From Paulownia fortunei (taxonomy: Eukaryota; Streptophyta; Magnoliopsida; Lamiales; Paulowniaceae): a stretch of 64,000 nt of DNA. This document shows, piece after piece, positions 33,962 through 46,090 of this stretch (position 1 is the first letter of the stretch; every line of letters starts with the position of its first letter). The stretch covers positions 15,181,445 through 15,245,444 of the forward strand of contig CM033107.1 in the NCBI GenBank assembly GCA_019321725.1. The letters are read 5' to 3'. The notes below the pieces were generated by a model. The model worked only from the letters and a program-made list of their open reading frames with translations, searched no databases and was not told the origin of the DNA. The translations under genes were made by a program, and so were the position numbers.

Positions 33962-34888
33962 ACAATAATTATTGCATCACCCATGTTCAAAACAATTCTA
34001 ATGATTACGTGTTTTTAATAGTTTTACAAAAGTAAATAAAGTCTCAAATTTTTACCTTTGATGCACTCCGACTGCTTTAGGGTGTGTAATAATCAAATTG
34101 CTATCAATCACTCTTTGAAAAAGGTTCACAAGGTGTCAAAATGTTTTCCCTCTAAAAATAGTCCACACGTTTAGACTAGAACACGAAATTAAAAATCTCA
34201 CTAGTGATTTTTAATTCTTTTACTAATCTAGTTTGGAGTGCTTTTGTGTGTATTAATTGTTAATCTAACTTGTCGAAATAAGAATTCAATACATAAAATA
34301 ATCAAAGACAATCTTTTGATTATCTTGAAAGAGGTTTTTAGAAGAGAGAAAAGTATTTAGGAAGAAAAATATTTTTTTTTCTTATTTCTTTGAAGTGGCC
34401 AAAAAATGGGGTAGATACATCCCCTCTAATTTTTGGACATATCTCGAAAAAATAAGTGGCTGAAAATTATCCCTTAATTTCCATCTATTCCCATATTTCC
34501 ATATTTTGAAATTAGTTATTTTGGAAGAGTCAAAGTCCCCAAAAATAATCAATCTAATGAACCTATCCCATAGAATGAATGTGGTCGATTTTGTGGACTT
34601 ACAAGCCAAAAAATTGGCCCCCTCTGTCTCTTCTTGATTGTTTTGGACTCTTCCAATCCAATCAAGATAGATATCTAATATCTATAATTATCTTCATAAG
34701 AAAATTACTAAGAAAATCATATTATCTTATTTTTAATTTCTTCCAATAATTTAAGTGGGCCTTTAAATAAAAAGATATCTTAATTTTTAGCTTGGACTTT
34801 TACAAAGTCCATTAATTGATCTAATTATTCAAATTTACCCAATTTCAATTAATTAATCCAATCAATTAATTACAACACCCCAATTTGG
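33962..34888 (-). mobile_element. Ty1/copia LTR fragment, minus orientation
   Basis: It matches the LTR at 38224-40024 over blocks such as caattctaatgatt, ttttacaaaagtaaataaa, agtgatttttaattctttta and cttcttgattg, and the region around gataatatcttat. Both LTR ends are missing: it abuts an oppositely oriented copia LTR on the left and copia RT on the right. It is probably the 3' LTR remnant of the minus-strand copia element that extends to 40024. Confidence 0.8.
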
Positions 34889-35790
34889 CTTCCTATTGCG
34901 GATGCATAAGGTATGCGAGTCTTCCTTTCTCTCTCTTCAGGTGTCTTGGGAGACATAACCTTAGAGAATGAAACCCCATAACTCATATGTAGGAATCCTC
35001 ATTTGGATTCCTCCATGCTAAACCTTCTTAGCACTTTGTCTATGCACATGGGCTAGGATAGTCTGATCATCCTTTTAGATCTATCTCTATAGATCTTTAT
35101 CCCTATGATAAAGATGCGTCTCCCAATTCCTTCATAGGAAACTATTTAGACAACAAAGTCCTCGTTAACTATGACATCCCTACATTATTTTCAATGAGTA
35201 GGATGTCATCAACGTAGAGCACAACAAATGTAAATGCCCTCCCACTAACCTTCTTGAAGACACATGATTCATCTAGGTTCTTATGAAAATCAAACTTTTT
35301 GATTGTTACATCAAACCGGATGTTCTGACTCAAAGCTGTTTGAGTCCATAAATGGATTTACGGAGCTTGCAAACCTTTTGCTCACTCCCACTGGATACGA
35401 AGCCTTATGGCTGCTTAATATAGATCCATTCCTTAATATTTCCATTAAGGAAAGCGGTCTTCACATTCATTTGTCATACCTCATAGTCATAATATGTAGA
35501 TATGGCTAGCAAAATCCAAATGGATTTAAGCATCTCCACTAGTGAAAAAGTTTCCTCATAATCAATTTCTTACTTTTGAGTACAACCTTTTGCAACTAAA
35601 CATGCTTTATAGGATACTACCTCTCCATCTACTCTAAGCTTTTGCTTGTAGAACCATTTATAGCCAATTTGGAATAGTTTGCTATGGTGGGTCCACCAAG
35701 GTCCATACCTTGTTGGAGTACATAGTGTCCATCTCGAATTGCATAGTATTTTGCAACTTCTCCAAGTTGGTGTCAGATATCACTTCTCTA
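34889..35790 (-). pseudogene. Ty1/copia reverse transcriptase
   Basis: The minus strand encodes copia RT landmarks in order: VKTAFLNGNIKE (about 35465-35430), a YIKQP-type box, SSGSEQKVCKLRKSIYGLKQ (35400-35320), VVLYVDDILLIENN with YVDD at 35205-35216, MKELGDAS, and MSYGVSFSK (about 34990-34960). This enzyme would copy copia RNA; YVDD is the catalytic motif and is intact. Multiple frameshifts and stops make it a pseudogene. It is the same copia lineage as the plus-strand copy at 49000-49925. Confidence 0.92.
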
Positions 35791-36166
35791 TAGCTTCATG
35801 GATCATTATCCAAGGAGGGTGCCTCTTTTTTGTTCTCTAACAAAAAACCATACCTATTAAGTACCCTTGAGACTCTTTTGGATCTACGAAGAGGTTGTGC
35901 CTTAGAGGGCCCAACATCAGCTAGTGTGTCATATACTGTTACAGTTGGTGCGTTATGTGGTCCTTGAACTTCTTCAAGTTCCATGACTTTACCATTTCTA
36001 TCTTAAACAAATTCTTCTTTAAGAAATGTGGCGTTTCTCGAAACAAACACCTTTTGTTATGATATGTTGTAGAAATAGTATCCAATAGACTCCTTTAGAT
36101 ACCCCACAAATTTGCATAAGAAGGATCTCATATCTAACTTATCTCCCACTTGTTGCTTCATATAAG
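35791..36166 (-). pseudogene. Ty1/copia integrase C-terminal part and integrase-RT spacer
   Basis: Minus-strand translation from 36166 gives KQQVGDKLDMRSFLCKFVGY, a GYYFYN box and KVFVSRNATFLKEEFV, the conserved C-terminal copia integrase segment (the GYxxGxKGYxxY and VFVSRxAxFxE boxes). PLRRSKRVSRVLNRYGFLL follows at about 35900-35840, the usual bridge to RT. It is truncated at 36166 where an Athila LTR begins, so the integrase core and gag are missing. Confidence 0.9.
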
Positions 36167-37147
36167 TGATAACTTGGTTTTATACCAATAATTCATATAT
36201 CTTTTGATTAATATTTGATTTTTTTTCAAGTATTTTTTTACTTTTTATGCATTTAGTTTGAAATCTTGTAAGTAATGACAAAAAGGGAAGAAAATGGAAA
36301 GAAACCAAAAACTTTGTTGAAATGTTGGAAAATCTGAATTGTGCTGCTACTGATGGCAGTGTTTGTATTTCAATCATAAGTCTTTGCTCCAATATCATAT
36401 GGACTTGATTCTTGATCTATTGTAAAGCCAAGAAATATATATACAACATTTATGTTTATCACAAAATCCAATTACTACAATTTAAATGATAAACATTGAG
36501 TTCAAAAGTTAACACTGGATTAAAACTTTCTTGTATGACATATCTCGGTATTTTAGATATAACTCTATTCAAAATATCCCATTGAGATGATTCATGATGA
36601 TATTAAAAGATAATAAATAGGAATATAATTTTTAGGAAGACACCAAAAATTGGTTCAGCCTAGAAAGTGGTGTAAAATTAGTTTAAAAAGTCTATAGATA
36701 CTGAAGACAGAATGTTCAGCGCCTAGCTGTGTTTAGCTATCCAGTCAGTGCCCACGCGTTGCCACATGGATAAAAGAGGAAAATTGAGTTTTTTGCCCTC
36801 TTTAGGGCTTCTCCTATCTAATTTTAAGCTCCCCAAAGAGCCTCCAAAGGCATTCTTAGACTTGGGAAGCTGTTCTGGGCAAAAAAAGCATGTTGGACAG
36901 AAGAAACTATTTATGGTGAGAAGAGAGCCATTCTTGAAGTCAAGGAAGCCATTCTTAGAGACAAGGAGAGGTTCAAGCATTCTTCTCACTTCACAAATTG
37001 GTGAACAATTTTCATGTTCTTTCTTATGTATTTCTTGAAGTTATATTCATACATGATGGACTAAACTTTCTTTCTAGAAGATGATGTAACCTTATTTGAT
37101 CATATGTTTTAAATTGCAAACAATATTAGTTCAAGTTATTTATGTGT
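36167..37147 (+). mobile_element. Athila-type LTR, plus orientation, truncated
   Basis: It starts TGATAACTTGGTTTTATACC, the same start as the LTR ending at 57351 on the minus strand, and follows the LTR at 40025 through tcatggaaag-type, ttggtttcatac and ctagaagatgatgtaac blocks. It breaks off after agttcaagttat near 37147. The overlapping frames at 36723-36989 (minus) and 36748-37038 (plus) recur in other copies only because the LTRs are homologous. Confidence 0.82.
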
Positions 37148-38210
37148 GCAAGTAAAAACCATTAAATAATATCTAACATGCATCCTATGCAAAAAGGAAT
37201 TGGATGATCACGCCAACCTATGCAACCTATTTGAGCCAAAAATGGGTGAAGGTCAACCTAAGGGTAAAAATATAATTACATTTCATTTTGTAGCCATACA
37301 TTCATGGGCCTTGCTTCTCTTATTCTATTATATTTGTAATTAGTAAGACATACAAGCATAGGCCTTCAGGCATCGAAAGTCCTCCATTTACAAAATTTAA
37401 AATAGAAACCCCATTTTTGATTCTACTCTTTTTGAAATAATTTAAATATAATATAAAATAGAATAAGAGGCTTGTTGGCCCCCAAAATTGAAAAATAATT
37501 TAAAAATCTCCAATTTCATTGGTCATAGGCCTATGATCATCCCTAAATAAACACATGTAATAAACATTCATCACATGAATTTTAAAGCACATAAATTTGT
37601 CAATCTTTAATTTACATACACGAAGACTTGAGCATATTTTTTTGATTTTTTTAAGAAAAATAATTTTACTGCAATTTCTAAAATTAACAATTAATTTAAA
37701 AAATCCAAAATCAATTTTTTTACAAAAATGCATGAGAACACATTTGCCCAACATGATGTAGCCTGCCGAGTTGCTAAGCACCCGATACATGCATGCAACG
37801 CTATCGAGCAGCTCACAGATACATGCGTGTCGGGTACTACCTGCGTGCAGAGCACGAACATCGAGTGACCTTCACCCGATGTGTGTGCATATTACCAGCC
37901 ACATGTCACCTTAAACTATCCACTTGCTGCCATGCTAACTCGGGTGGGTGCTCCATCTACGAACAACATGCACGGGAGATGGCCCCATGTGTGCGTTTAG
38001 CCAGCGATGCTCCTGCCCTTGGCGAACGATGGCGATAATAGTTCGATAGTGGTTATGGTGTGATAATCATGTTCCAATTTTAACAATTAAACTATTATTT
38101 TTTTGCCAAAACTCACACATACTCAATATCATATATACAAACTCAATTTGTATTTATCAAATAAATACTAAAACAAATTCGTAAACAACTATCAAAAATA
38201 TGAAACCATG
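37148..38210 (-). other. Ty1/copia 5' leader with GC-rich island
   Basis: This lies between the copia PBS (38211-38222) and the interrupted pol, so it is read as the untranslated leader of a minus-strand copia element, possibly with the start of gag. The part at about 37770-38040 is distinctly richer in G and C than the rest of the window and contains several CG dinucleotides (for example cgtgtcggg, ctcgggtggg, ggcgaacgatggcg). An 81-codon plus-strand frame there (37793-38038) has no recognised similarity. Assignment is by position only. Confidence 0.5.
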
Positions 38211-38222
38211 GATCTGATACCA
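38211..38222 (-). promoter_or_regulatory. Primer-binding site, initiator tRNA-Met type (copia)
   Basis: The minus strand reads TGGTATCAGATC, matching the usual TGGTATCAGAGC with one change. It lies one base from the LTR end at 38224 and shows that the LTR to the right is the 5' LTR of a minus-strand copia element. Confidence 0.92.
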
Positions 38223-38223
38223 T

Positions 38224-40024
38224 TGTTGGGTTTATTATAACATCAGGGTGTGTGCATCAGAATTTAAAAAAAATCAAAATAAAACACATGCAAAACAATA
38301 AATATTACATCACCTATGTTTGAAACAATTCTAATGATTGTGTGTTTTTATAAGGTTTACAAAAGTAAATAAATTCTTGAATTTTTACCTTTAATACACT
38401 CTAATTGCTGTAGGGTGTGTAGCAATCAATTGCTATCAATCACTTTTTAAAAAAGGTTCACAAGGGACCCAAATGTCTCCCCTCTAAAGACAGTCCACAC
38501 GTTTGGACCAGAACACATAATTAAAAATCTTGCTAGTGATTTTTAATTCTTTTAGTAATCTAGTTTGGAGTGCTTTTGTGTGTATTAATTCTTAATCTAA
38601 CTTGAGGAAGTAAGAATTCGATACATAAAATAATCAAAGATAATTGTTTGATGGAAGAGGTTTTTGGAAAAGAGAAAAGTATTTAGGAAGAAAAACAACT
38701 TTTTCTTTTTATTTCTTTAAAGTGGCCGAAAATTGGGGTATATACACCCTCTAATTTTTGGCCATATCTAGAAAAAATAGGTGGGTGAAAATTATCCATA
38801 ATTTTCATCCTTTCCTATATTTTCATATATTTGAAATTAGTGATTTTGTAATATTCAAACTCTCCAAAAATAACCAATTCAATGAACCATCCCCATAGAA
38901 TGAATGTAGCTGCTTTTGTGGCTATGTGTCCAATTTTGTAGACTTGTACAAGCCACAAAATCGGCCCCCTCTTTCTCTTCTTGATTGTGTTGGACTCTTC
39001 CAATGCAATCAAGATAGATATCTAATATTTATAATTATTTTCATAAGATATTTAATAAGAAAATCATATTATCTTATTTTTAATTTCTTCCAATAATTTA
39101 AGTGGGCCTTTAAAAAAAAAACCACCTTAATTTTGGGCTTGGACTTTTACAAAGTCTATTAATTAATCTAATTAATCAAATTCACCCAATTATAATTAAT
39201 TGATCCAATCAATTAGTTATAGGGCTTCCTAATTTTATTAGGTTCAATTAAATAATCTTTTTACTTAATTGAATAATTAATTCAATCCAATGAATTAATT
39301 TAAGCCCCCAAATTAATCTCCATGAATTAAATAAATCCAACTACTTGGATTAATTCCTAGATTAGAAATGTTCGACTCCAAATTTATGTGGTAACAACAA
39401 AACTAGTAGTGGGCTTACAACATTTGCAACTTATGAATAATATTTATTCTGATTAATTAATCCATTTGAAATTAACTCATTAATTCCAAGAACTTCACTA
39501 TACTTGAGAACACCTACCAAGTAATCATGGCAAACTAGTTTTAGGTGAAATAGCGAGTAAACCTATTTTAGTTGCGAGTCCCATACACGTATGGTTCTTT
39601 CGATAATTAATCTTCCAATTGAATTTAGGGCCTGGATTATAAGTCGAAACCTTAAATGATTCAATAACTGTGATCCTATTTCAAGTTCCAATGATTTCTG
39701 GTGAATCAAAATTCATCCAGCCTTGGCTAAGGTTTTTGAATCACAAACTATGAAAACACAAGAGATCCCCTTGTTAAAATGACAAGTGTCAAACTTTATA
39801 TTGGCCATTGACAAACCTCCATGCAAACCAGTGCAACACCCAACACACCCCCTTTGTGATTGTCATATAATTAGAAGATATATCAAAGTACTGCAAGATG
39901 CACATATGGCTATCATTGTGCCTCAAGTTCGAAGACTAGTCATGCACTATCACAACATAAAAATTCTTATTTCGATAGGTAAATCCTCCAACTAAGAATT
40001 TCCTACGGGTCATGTTCGATGTAC
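38224..40024 (-). mobile_element. Ty1/copia 5' LTR, minus orientation, cut by Athila copy 3
   Basis: It starts TGTTGGGTTTATTATAAC next to the PBS and shares long blocks with 33962-34888, 16364-18633 and, inverted, 23777-24701. It stops at gttcgatgtac (40024), where Athila copy 3 begins. The expected continuation, ttgttctctaacaag and the TAACA end, is not seen here. A 69-codon plus-strand frame at 39786-39995 resembles the frame at 20851-20579 in another LTR of the family. Confidence 0.87.
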
Positions 40025-41308
40025 TAATAAGTTGGTTTTATACCAAAAATTCATATACCTTTTAATTAACATTTGGTTTGTTTTCAAGTGTTTTTGCTAC
40101 TTTTTATGCATTTAGTTTGAAATTTTGTAGGTGATGACAAAAAGAGAAGAAAATGGAAAGAAACCAAAAACTTTGTTGGAATGTTGAAGAATCTAAATTG
40201 TGGTACTACTGATGGAAATTTTTGTATTTCAATCATGACTCTTTGCTCAAATATGATTTTGCCTAGTTGTGCCAGGCTATCCAGTCAGCGCCTACACGTT
40301 GCCATGCGGATAAAATAGGTAAAATGGCTTTTTTTGCCCTATTTAGGGCTTCTCCCATATGATTTTAAGGACCCCAAAGAGCCTCTAAAGGTATTCTGGA
40401 CGTGAGAAGTTGTTCTTGGATAGAAGAAAACTGCTGGATAGTGAGAGCTTGCTGCTGGACAGAGAGCTATTATTGGAAAGGAAAGTGAGCCATTCTTGGA
40501 GACAAGGAGAGCTTCAACCATTTATTCCATTTCAAAAATTGCTGAACAATTTCCATGTTTTTTCTTATGTATTTCTTGATGTTATATTCATACATGATGA
40601 ACTAAACATTTCTTTCTAGAGGATGATGTAACGTTATTTGATCCTATGTTTTGAATTCCAAATATTATTAGTTCAAGTTATTCATCTTGTTTGTGTTATC
40701 TTGTTTAGTATTGCATCTTGATTATTTGGTCATTAATTGAGAGTGTTTGATGTATGAGATTCGATACTCGAGAGAGAGAATATTATACATGATCATAAAG
40801 ATAACATAACATAGGAATCATAGAGTTGAAAAGATTATGAAACCTTTTAAGTTTTGAAGAAAAATTCATTGAACCTTCATAGAGTTTTATTCTTGAGTTT
40901 TTATAGAGATATTGAAATTTATATTAGAACTTATAATTAATTCGGCACTCAAGAGAGGGAATTGATGACCTTAGGAATTCTTAACTTACAAATATTGTTG
41001 ACTTGAATTAGTATGTTTTGGAAGGAAGAACATAGGTGATAATTAGGTGAGTCATTCCTCTAGAATTTTTTATTCATAAGGTGTTTGTTATATTACTTCT
41101 AAAAACTCTAGTTTTATCTTTGCAATTTTTATCTTATTCTACTTTATTTACCAATCATTACTTGATTTTTTAGATAAAATTGGGACTATTTGAACTACAA
41201 TACTTGTTGTAATTTTTTATTACAATCCTTGTGGATACGATACTCAACTTACTGTTGTATTAAAACTTGACACCGTGCACTTGTGGTTTGCAAAATATAT
41301 TACGAACA
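40025..41308 (+). mobile_element. Athila copy 3 5' LTR
   Basis: It starts TAATAAGTTGGTTTTATACC (a mutated TGATAAG) and ends TACGAACA six bases before the PBS. Length is about 1.28 kb. It is the same LTR family as 36167-37147, 53000-54430 and 56091-57351. The left flank is tgtac in copia LTR sequence; no partner repeat was found because the 3' LTR of this element is missing. The frame at 40339-40521 is not supported. Confidence 0.9.
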
Positions 41309-41314
41309 AGTTTT

Positions 41315-41332
41315 TGGCTCCGTTGTTAGGGA
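41315..41332 (+). promoter_or_regulatory. Primer-binding site, tRNA-Asp type, degenerate (Athila copy 3)
   Basis: It reads TGGCTCCGTTGTTAGGGA, four changes from the TGGCGCCGTTGCCGGGGA expected for Athila. It lies just after the LTR end and before gag. Confidence 0.88.
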
Positions 41333-41454
41333 TTGTTTTATCATAATATTGTTATGACTTAGTTTTGATTTTAATTTAGATTGTTTTTATTTTCTTCCTA
41401 TATTTTGTTGTTGTCTTATCTTGCATTGAATTATACGTATTTGTATACATAAGA

Positions 41455-43326
41455 CTAGGAGTTTTGACTTGGGTTATTTTGATCCAAAAATCGAGAGGAC
41501 TCTTCGAGCTATTAGAGCAGCAAAAAGAGTTGACAATCAAGCCATAGCAGATAACATCAACAATGCTAATGTGAATGCCAATCTTCCATTGCAACAACCA
41601 TCACCACAACGAGCTATCTGGGACTATTTTCAACCAACCATGAACTAAAATTACTCCAGCATAGCACGACAACTGATTAATGCTAATAATTTTAAGCTCA
41701 AACCAGCCCTCATTAGCATGGTGCAGCAAAATTAATTTGGTGGAAGCGCGTTGGAGGATCCTAATGCACACTTAGCCATGTTTTTGGAGATTTATGACAC
41801 CATTAAAATGAATAGAGTGCTCGATGATGCCATTAGACTTCACTTATTTCCATTCTTACTCCAGGACAAAGCTAGGCTATGGTTACAATCTTTTGCACCA
41901 TGTAGCATACTGAGTTGGAATGACTTGACACAAAAATTCCTTGCTAAGTACTTTCCACCAAGCAAGATACTTCAACTCAAGAGTGAAATAGCTCAATTCT
42001 GCCAACAAAACTTTGAACCACTATGTGAAGCTTGGGAGAGATTTAAAGATTTTCTAAGAAGGTGTCCTTAACATGGTTATGAGGATTGGTAGTAGGTACA
42101 ATACTTCTATAATGGTTTGAATAGGCAAACTTGAACTATAATAGATACTGCCGTAGGTAGGACTTTGATGTCTTAGACCGCAAATGAAGCCTATATTTTG
42201 CTGGAGGAGATGAACTCTAATAGCTATCAATGGCCTTCCAGGACGTCTTCCATTAAAAAGGTTGTTGGTGTTCTTGAAGTAGATTCATTTACACAATTAG
42301 CTATATAAATTTTTGCTCTTTCTAACTAATTTGTAGCTTGGACGTCTAATGGAGCTTCTCAAAAAATAGATTCCATGGCATCCCCTAGCACTTCATTGGT
42401 GGAAACCAAAAGTAATAAGCAGGTAAATTTTGTTAAGAATTGTAATTTAAATTTTAGGGAAAATCAATTACCGACTCACTACCATCCAAGGCTTAGAAAT
42501 CATGAGAATTTTTCCTATGCCAACAATCAAAATGTGCTTCAACCCCCACCAAGTTACAACAATCCACCATATTCCAACCCTCAAGTAGGTGAGAAAAAGG
42601 CATCTTTGGAGGATTTGATTAGCACTTTCATTAGCGAGACAAGAGCCTAATTCAATAGGGATAAAACAAAGATAGACAACATTAAAACTCAATTGGGGCA
42701 GCTAGCTTCAAGTTTAGGAGCTCAAATGAAATTAATGGAGACTCAAATTGGACAGCTTGCTACTGAATTTAATGCTCAAAAATATAAAGGAAACTTTCCA
42801 AGTGATATGGAAATCAATCCAAGAGAGCATTGCAAAGCTATCCAACTTTGAAGTGGAACTGAAATTAAGGGGACAGAAATGAAATGTTCTAACAATAATG
42901 AGCTAATGGAAAGCACTTCTGATTGAGGTCATATGGAGGAACAACCAAAGGAAGAAGAAAGATAATCAAATGAACAAATAGGGGTTGAGAAGCTAAAATC
43001 TACTCCTAACTTTGAAACTTCTAAATTTAATATTCCCATTCCTTTTCCACAAAGATTTCAAAAGAAAAAGATTGATTCACAATTTGCAAGATTTTTGGAA
43101 ATCTTCAAGAAAATTCATATTAATATTCCTTTTGCAGATGCTCTTGAGCAAATGCCCAACTACGCCAAATTCATGAAAGATGTGATGTCAAGAAAAAGGC
43201 GATTGGTTGAGTTTGAAATTGTAAATCTCACAGAAGAATGTAGTGCCATTTTACACAAAAAAACTTTCTCAAAAATTGAAGGATCTAGGGAGTTTTACTA
43301 TTTCTTGTACCATAAAAGGATCTTTC
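41455..43326 (+). pseudogene. Athila copy 3 gag
   Basis: Plus-strand translation starts FDLGYFDPKIERTLRAIRAA, then INANNFKLKPALISMVQQ, DPNAHLAMFLEIYDTIK, DDAIRLHLFPFLL, WNDLTQKFLAKYFPPSK, and EAWERFKDFLRRCP. After frameshifts come a LLEEMNSNSYQWP box (about 42200-42240), the coiled, Gln-rich middle (TQLGQLASSLGAQMKLME) and the C-terminal MPNYAKFMKDVMSRKRRL, VNLTEECSAIL (43140-43260). No zinc knuckle was recognised. Stops occur near 41647, 41734, 42069 and 42648. Gag forms the particle; this copy cannot. Confidence 0.92.
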
Positions 43327-43388
43327 TTTGATAAAGCATTATGTGATCTTGGAGCAAGTATTTAAAAGGTATTAGTCCTTTAATTGTC
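43327..43388 (+). pseudogene. Athila copy 3 protease stub at an internal deletion
   Basis: FDKALCDLGASI, the retropepsin active-site segment, is followed at once by a stop. Within about 30 bases the sequence is that of the RT N-terminal region (MLKISMDESYKPSIEHQRRLNP). The rest of the protease (IIEDVLIKVDKF, GRPFLATG) and the spacer seen in copy 1 are missing, so several hundred bases were deleted. Confidence 0.88.
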
Positions 43389-44182
43389 ATGCTTAAAATC
43401 TCAATGGATGAATCTTACAAACCATCTATTGAACATCAACGTAGACTAAATCCTGCAATGAAAGAGGTTGTAAGAAATAAAGTTTTGAAATGGTTGAATG
43501 ATGGAATTATTTACGCAATTTATGATAGTTCTTGGGTGAGTCCAGTTCAAGTAGTTCCAAAAAAATGCGGCATGACCATAATTCAAAATGATAATAATGA
43601 ACTAATACCAACAAGAATGGTCACAGGTTGGCGAGTATGTATTGATTATAGAAAACTCAACAAAACTATTCGTAAGGACCATTTTCCCCTCCCATTTATT
43701 GATCAAATGTTAGACTGACTTGCAGGGTATCAATTCTATTATTTTCTTGATGGTTATTTAGGATATAATCAAATTATCATAGCACCCGAAGATCAAGAGA
43801 AAACAACATTCACATGCGCTTATGGTACTTTGACTTTTCGAATAATGCCATTTAGATTATGTAATGCCCCAGCCACATTTCAAATATGCATGATGGCAAT
43901 TTTTCATGATATGGTGGAGAACATAATAGAAATTTTTTATGGATGATTTTTTAGTATTTGGCTCCTCATTTAATATATGTCTACATAATATTTCTCTTAT
44001 TTTGCAGAGATGTGAGGAGACTAACCTTGTTTTAAATTGGGAAAAATGCCATTTTATGGTAAAAAAATATATTGTTTTGGGTCACCGAGTGTCCTGCGAA
44101 GGACTCGAGGTAGACTAAGCAAAAATTATTGCTATAGAAAAACTTCTACCACCAAGCAATGTAAAAGTTATTCGTAGTTTTT
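43389..44182 (+). pseudogene. Athila copy 3 reverse transcriptase
   Basis: Plus-strand translation: RRLNPAMKEVVRNKVLKWL, SSWVSPVQVVPKKCG, TGWRVCIDYRKLNK, KDHFPLPFIDQMLD, FYYFLDGYLGYNQI, PEDQEKTTFTCAYGT, CNAPATFQICMMAIF. A frameshift follows, then FMDDFLVFG with the catalytic MDD at 43939-43947, CEETNLVLNWEKCHFMV and VLGHRVSCEGLEVD. A stop sits near 43716 and more near 44117. The catalytic motif is intact although the frame is broken. Confidence 0.93.
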
Positions 44183-44959
44183 TTGGGACATGCCGGTTTT
44201 ATGGAAGATTCATTAAAAAATTCAAAAATTGTAAAACCTTTGTGCAACCTTCTGAAAAAAGATAAGCCATTTGACTTTAATGTTGATTGCTTACAAGCCT
44301 TTGATCACATCAAGAAGACTCACATTTCAACTCCTATTATGGTGGTACTGGATTGGACCCAACCATTTGAAATTATGTGTGATGCTAGTGATTATGAAGT
44401 TGGAACAGTATTAGGACAAAGAAAAGAAAAAAAATTTAGGGTTATTTACTATACAAGTCGAACACTTGATGATGCTCAACAAAATTACACCACCACCAAA
44501 AAAGAATTGTTAGCCATTATTTTTGCATTTGATAAATTTCATGTTTATCTTGTAGGTACCAAGGTGGTAGTGTATACCGATCATCCTGCTATTTGGTACC
44601 TATTTGCCAAAAAGGATGCAAAACCAAGGCTAATCCAGTGGATACTCCTTCTTCAAGAATTTGATCTTGAAATCAAAGATAAGAAGGGAAGTGAACATGT
44701 GGTAGCGGATCACTTATCAAGGTTGGAGCAGAAAAATAAGATCTTTGAAGGGCAAATTAAAGAATTTTTTCCATATGAGTTTATTTTGGCAATCAATGAT
44801 AATTTACCTTGGTATGCAGATTTTGTGAATTATCTTGCAAGTGGATTATTACCCCCGAACCTCACATATCATCAAAAGAGAAAATTCTTACATGATGTGA
44901 AATCATATCTACGGGATGATCCCTTGCTCTTCAAAAGGTGTTCAGATTCTGTGATTTGA
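44183..44959 (+). pseudogene. Athila copy 3 RNase H and linker
   Basis: An open stretch of about 258 codons covers the RT thumb remnant ([18 protein letters not shown]) and the RNase H domain. Its acidic boxes are [20 protein letters not shown] and [45 protein letters not shown] and the linker to integrase ([19 protein letters not shown]) follow. Unlike copies 1 and 2, the RNase H acids are retained. The apparent Met start is an artefact of a frameshift in GHAGF, not a true start. Confidence 0.93.
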
Positions 44960-46090
44960 AGATGCATTCCAATAGAAGAAACAAATGAAATTCTCAAGCA
45001 TTGTCATTCATCCCCATGTGGTGGTCATTTTGGACCTACAAGGACAGCTTCTAAGGTATTACCATTTGGTTTATATTGGCCAACTTTGTTTAAGGATTGT
45101 TATACTTTTGTGCAGACTTGTGACCGATGTCAAAGGTTTGGAATAATTACTAGACGCCATGAGCTTCCTTTAACTAACATGATGGAAGTTAAACTTTTTG
45201 ATGTTTGGGGGATTGACTTCATGGAGCCATTTCCTCCATCAAATGGTCGATCATATATTTTGCTTGCTATAGATTATGTTTCCAAGTGGATAGAAGCAAT
45301 TGCCACACCTACTAATGATGCCAAGGTAGTGCTTAAATTTTTGCACAAATATATTTTCATTTATTTTGGCATACCTAGAGCAATTGTAAGTGATGAAGGT
45401 TCTCATTTTTGCAATAAAATGTTTAATAACCTTTTGGCTAAGTATGGTGTAAGACACAAGGTAGCTCTTGGATACCATTCTCAATCAAATAGACAAGCTA
45501 AAATCTCAAAATGAGAAGTGAAGAAAATCCTTGAGAAAACCATAAGCATTAATCGAAAGAATTGGGCACATAAGCTTGGTGATGCATTGTGGGCATACCG
45601 CACAACATATAAAACTCCTATAGGTATGTCTCCTTATCGATTAGTTTATGGAAAAGCTTGTCACCTCCCTATTGAGCTAGAACATAGAGCATATTGGGTT
45701 GTACAACAATTAAATTTTGATACAAAAGCAACTAGAGAAAAAAGATTGTTGCAACTCAATGAAATGGAGGAATTTAGGCTTGACGCCTATGAAAATGGAA
45801 AAATCTATAAAGAAAAAACAAAACAATGGCATGAAAAAATGATCTTAAGAAGGGAATTTCAACCCGGACAACTTGTGTTGCTTTTTAATTCTAGATTAAA
45901 ACTTTTTCTAGAAAAATTAAAATCTAGATGGTCGAGTCACTTCATTGTCAACAAGATATTTTCATTTGGGGTAATTGAGCTCAAAGGTAAGGATGACACA
46001 TTATTTCGTGTCATTAGTCAAAGGTTGAAACATTATTATGGAAATGAAATTTGGAATATGTCTAATCTTTCACTTGGGGAAGCAACATAA
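44960..46090 (+). pseudogene. Athila copy 3 integrase (catalytic Glu lost)
   Basis: After a stop at 44957 the plus strand encodes the H2C2 zinc-binding domain (ILKHCHSSPCGGHFG, then CDRCQRFG), WGIDFMEPFP with the first Asp, and VSDEGSHFCNK with the second. The position 35 residues further, normally Glu in QAEVS, is Lys in NRQAKISK. A stop at 45512 splits the domain. The C-terminal half is open: [59 protein letters not shown] and RLKHYYG. Intact parts are long, but it could not catalyse insertion. Confidence 0.93.

Noticed and set aside
36723..37038. Overlapping 88- and 96-codon frames on opposite strands, with relatives at 40339-40619, 53551-53851 and 56560-56886
   Set aside because: They recur only because all lie in the U3 of homologous Athila LTRs; frames are not preserved between copies and no domain is seen.
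37793..38038. 81-codon frame in the GC-rich island as a host gene
   Set aside because: It overlaps the presumed copia leader, shows no recognisable domain, and long frames are expected by chance in GC-richer sequence.
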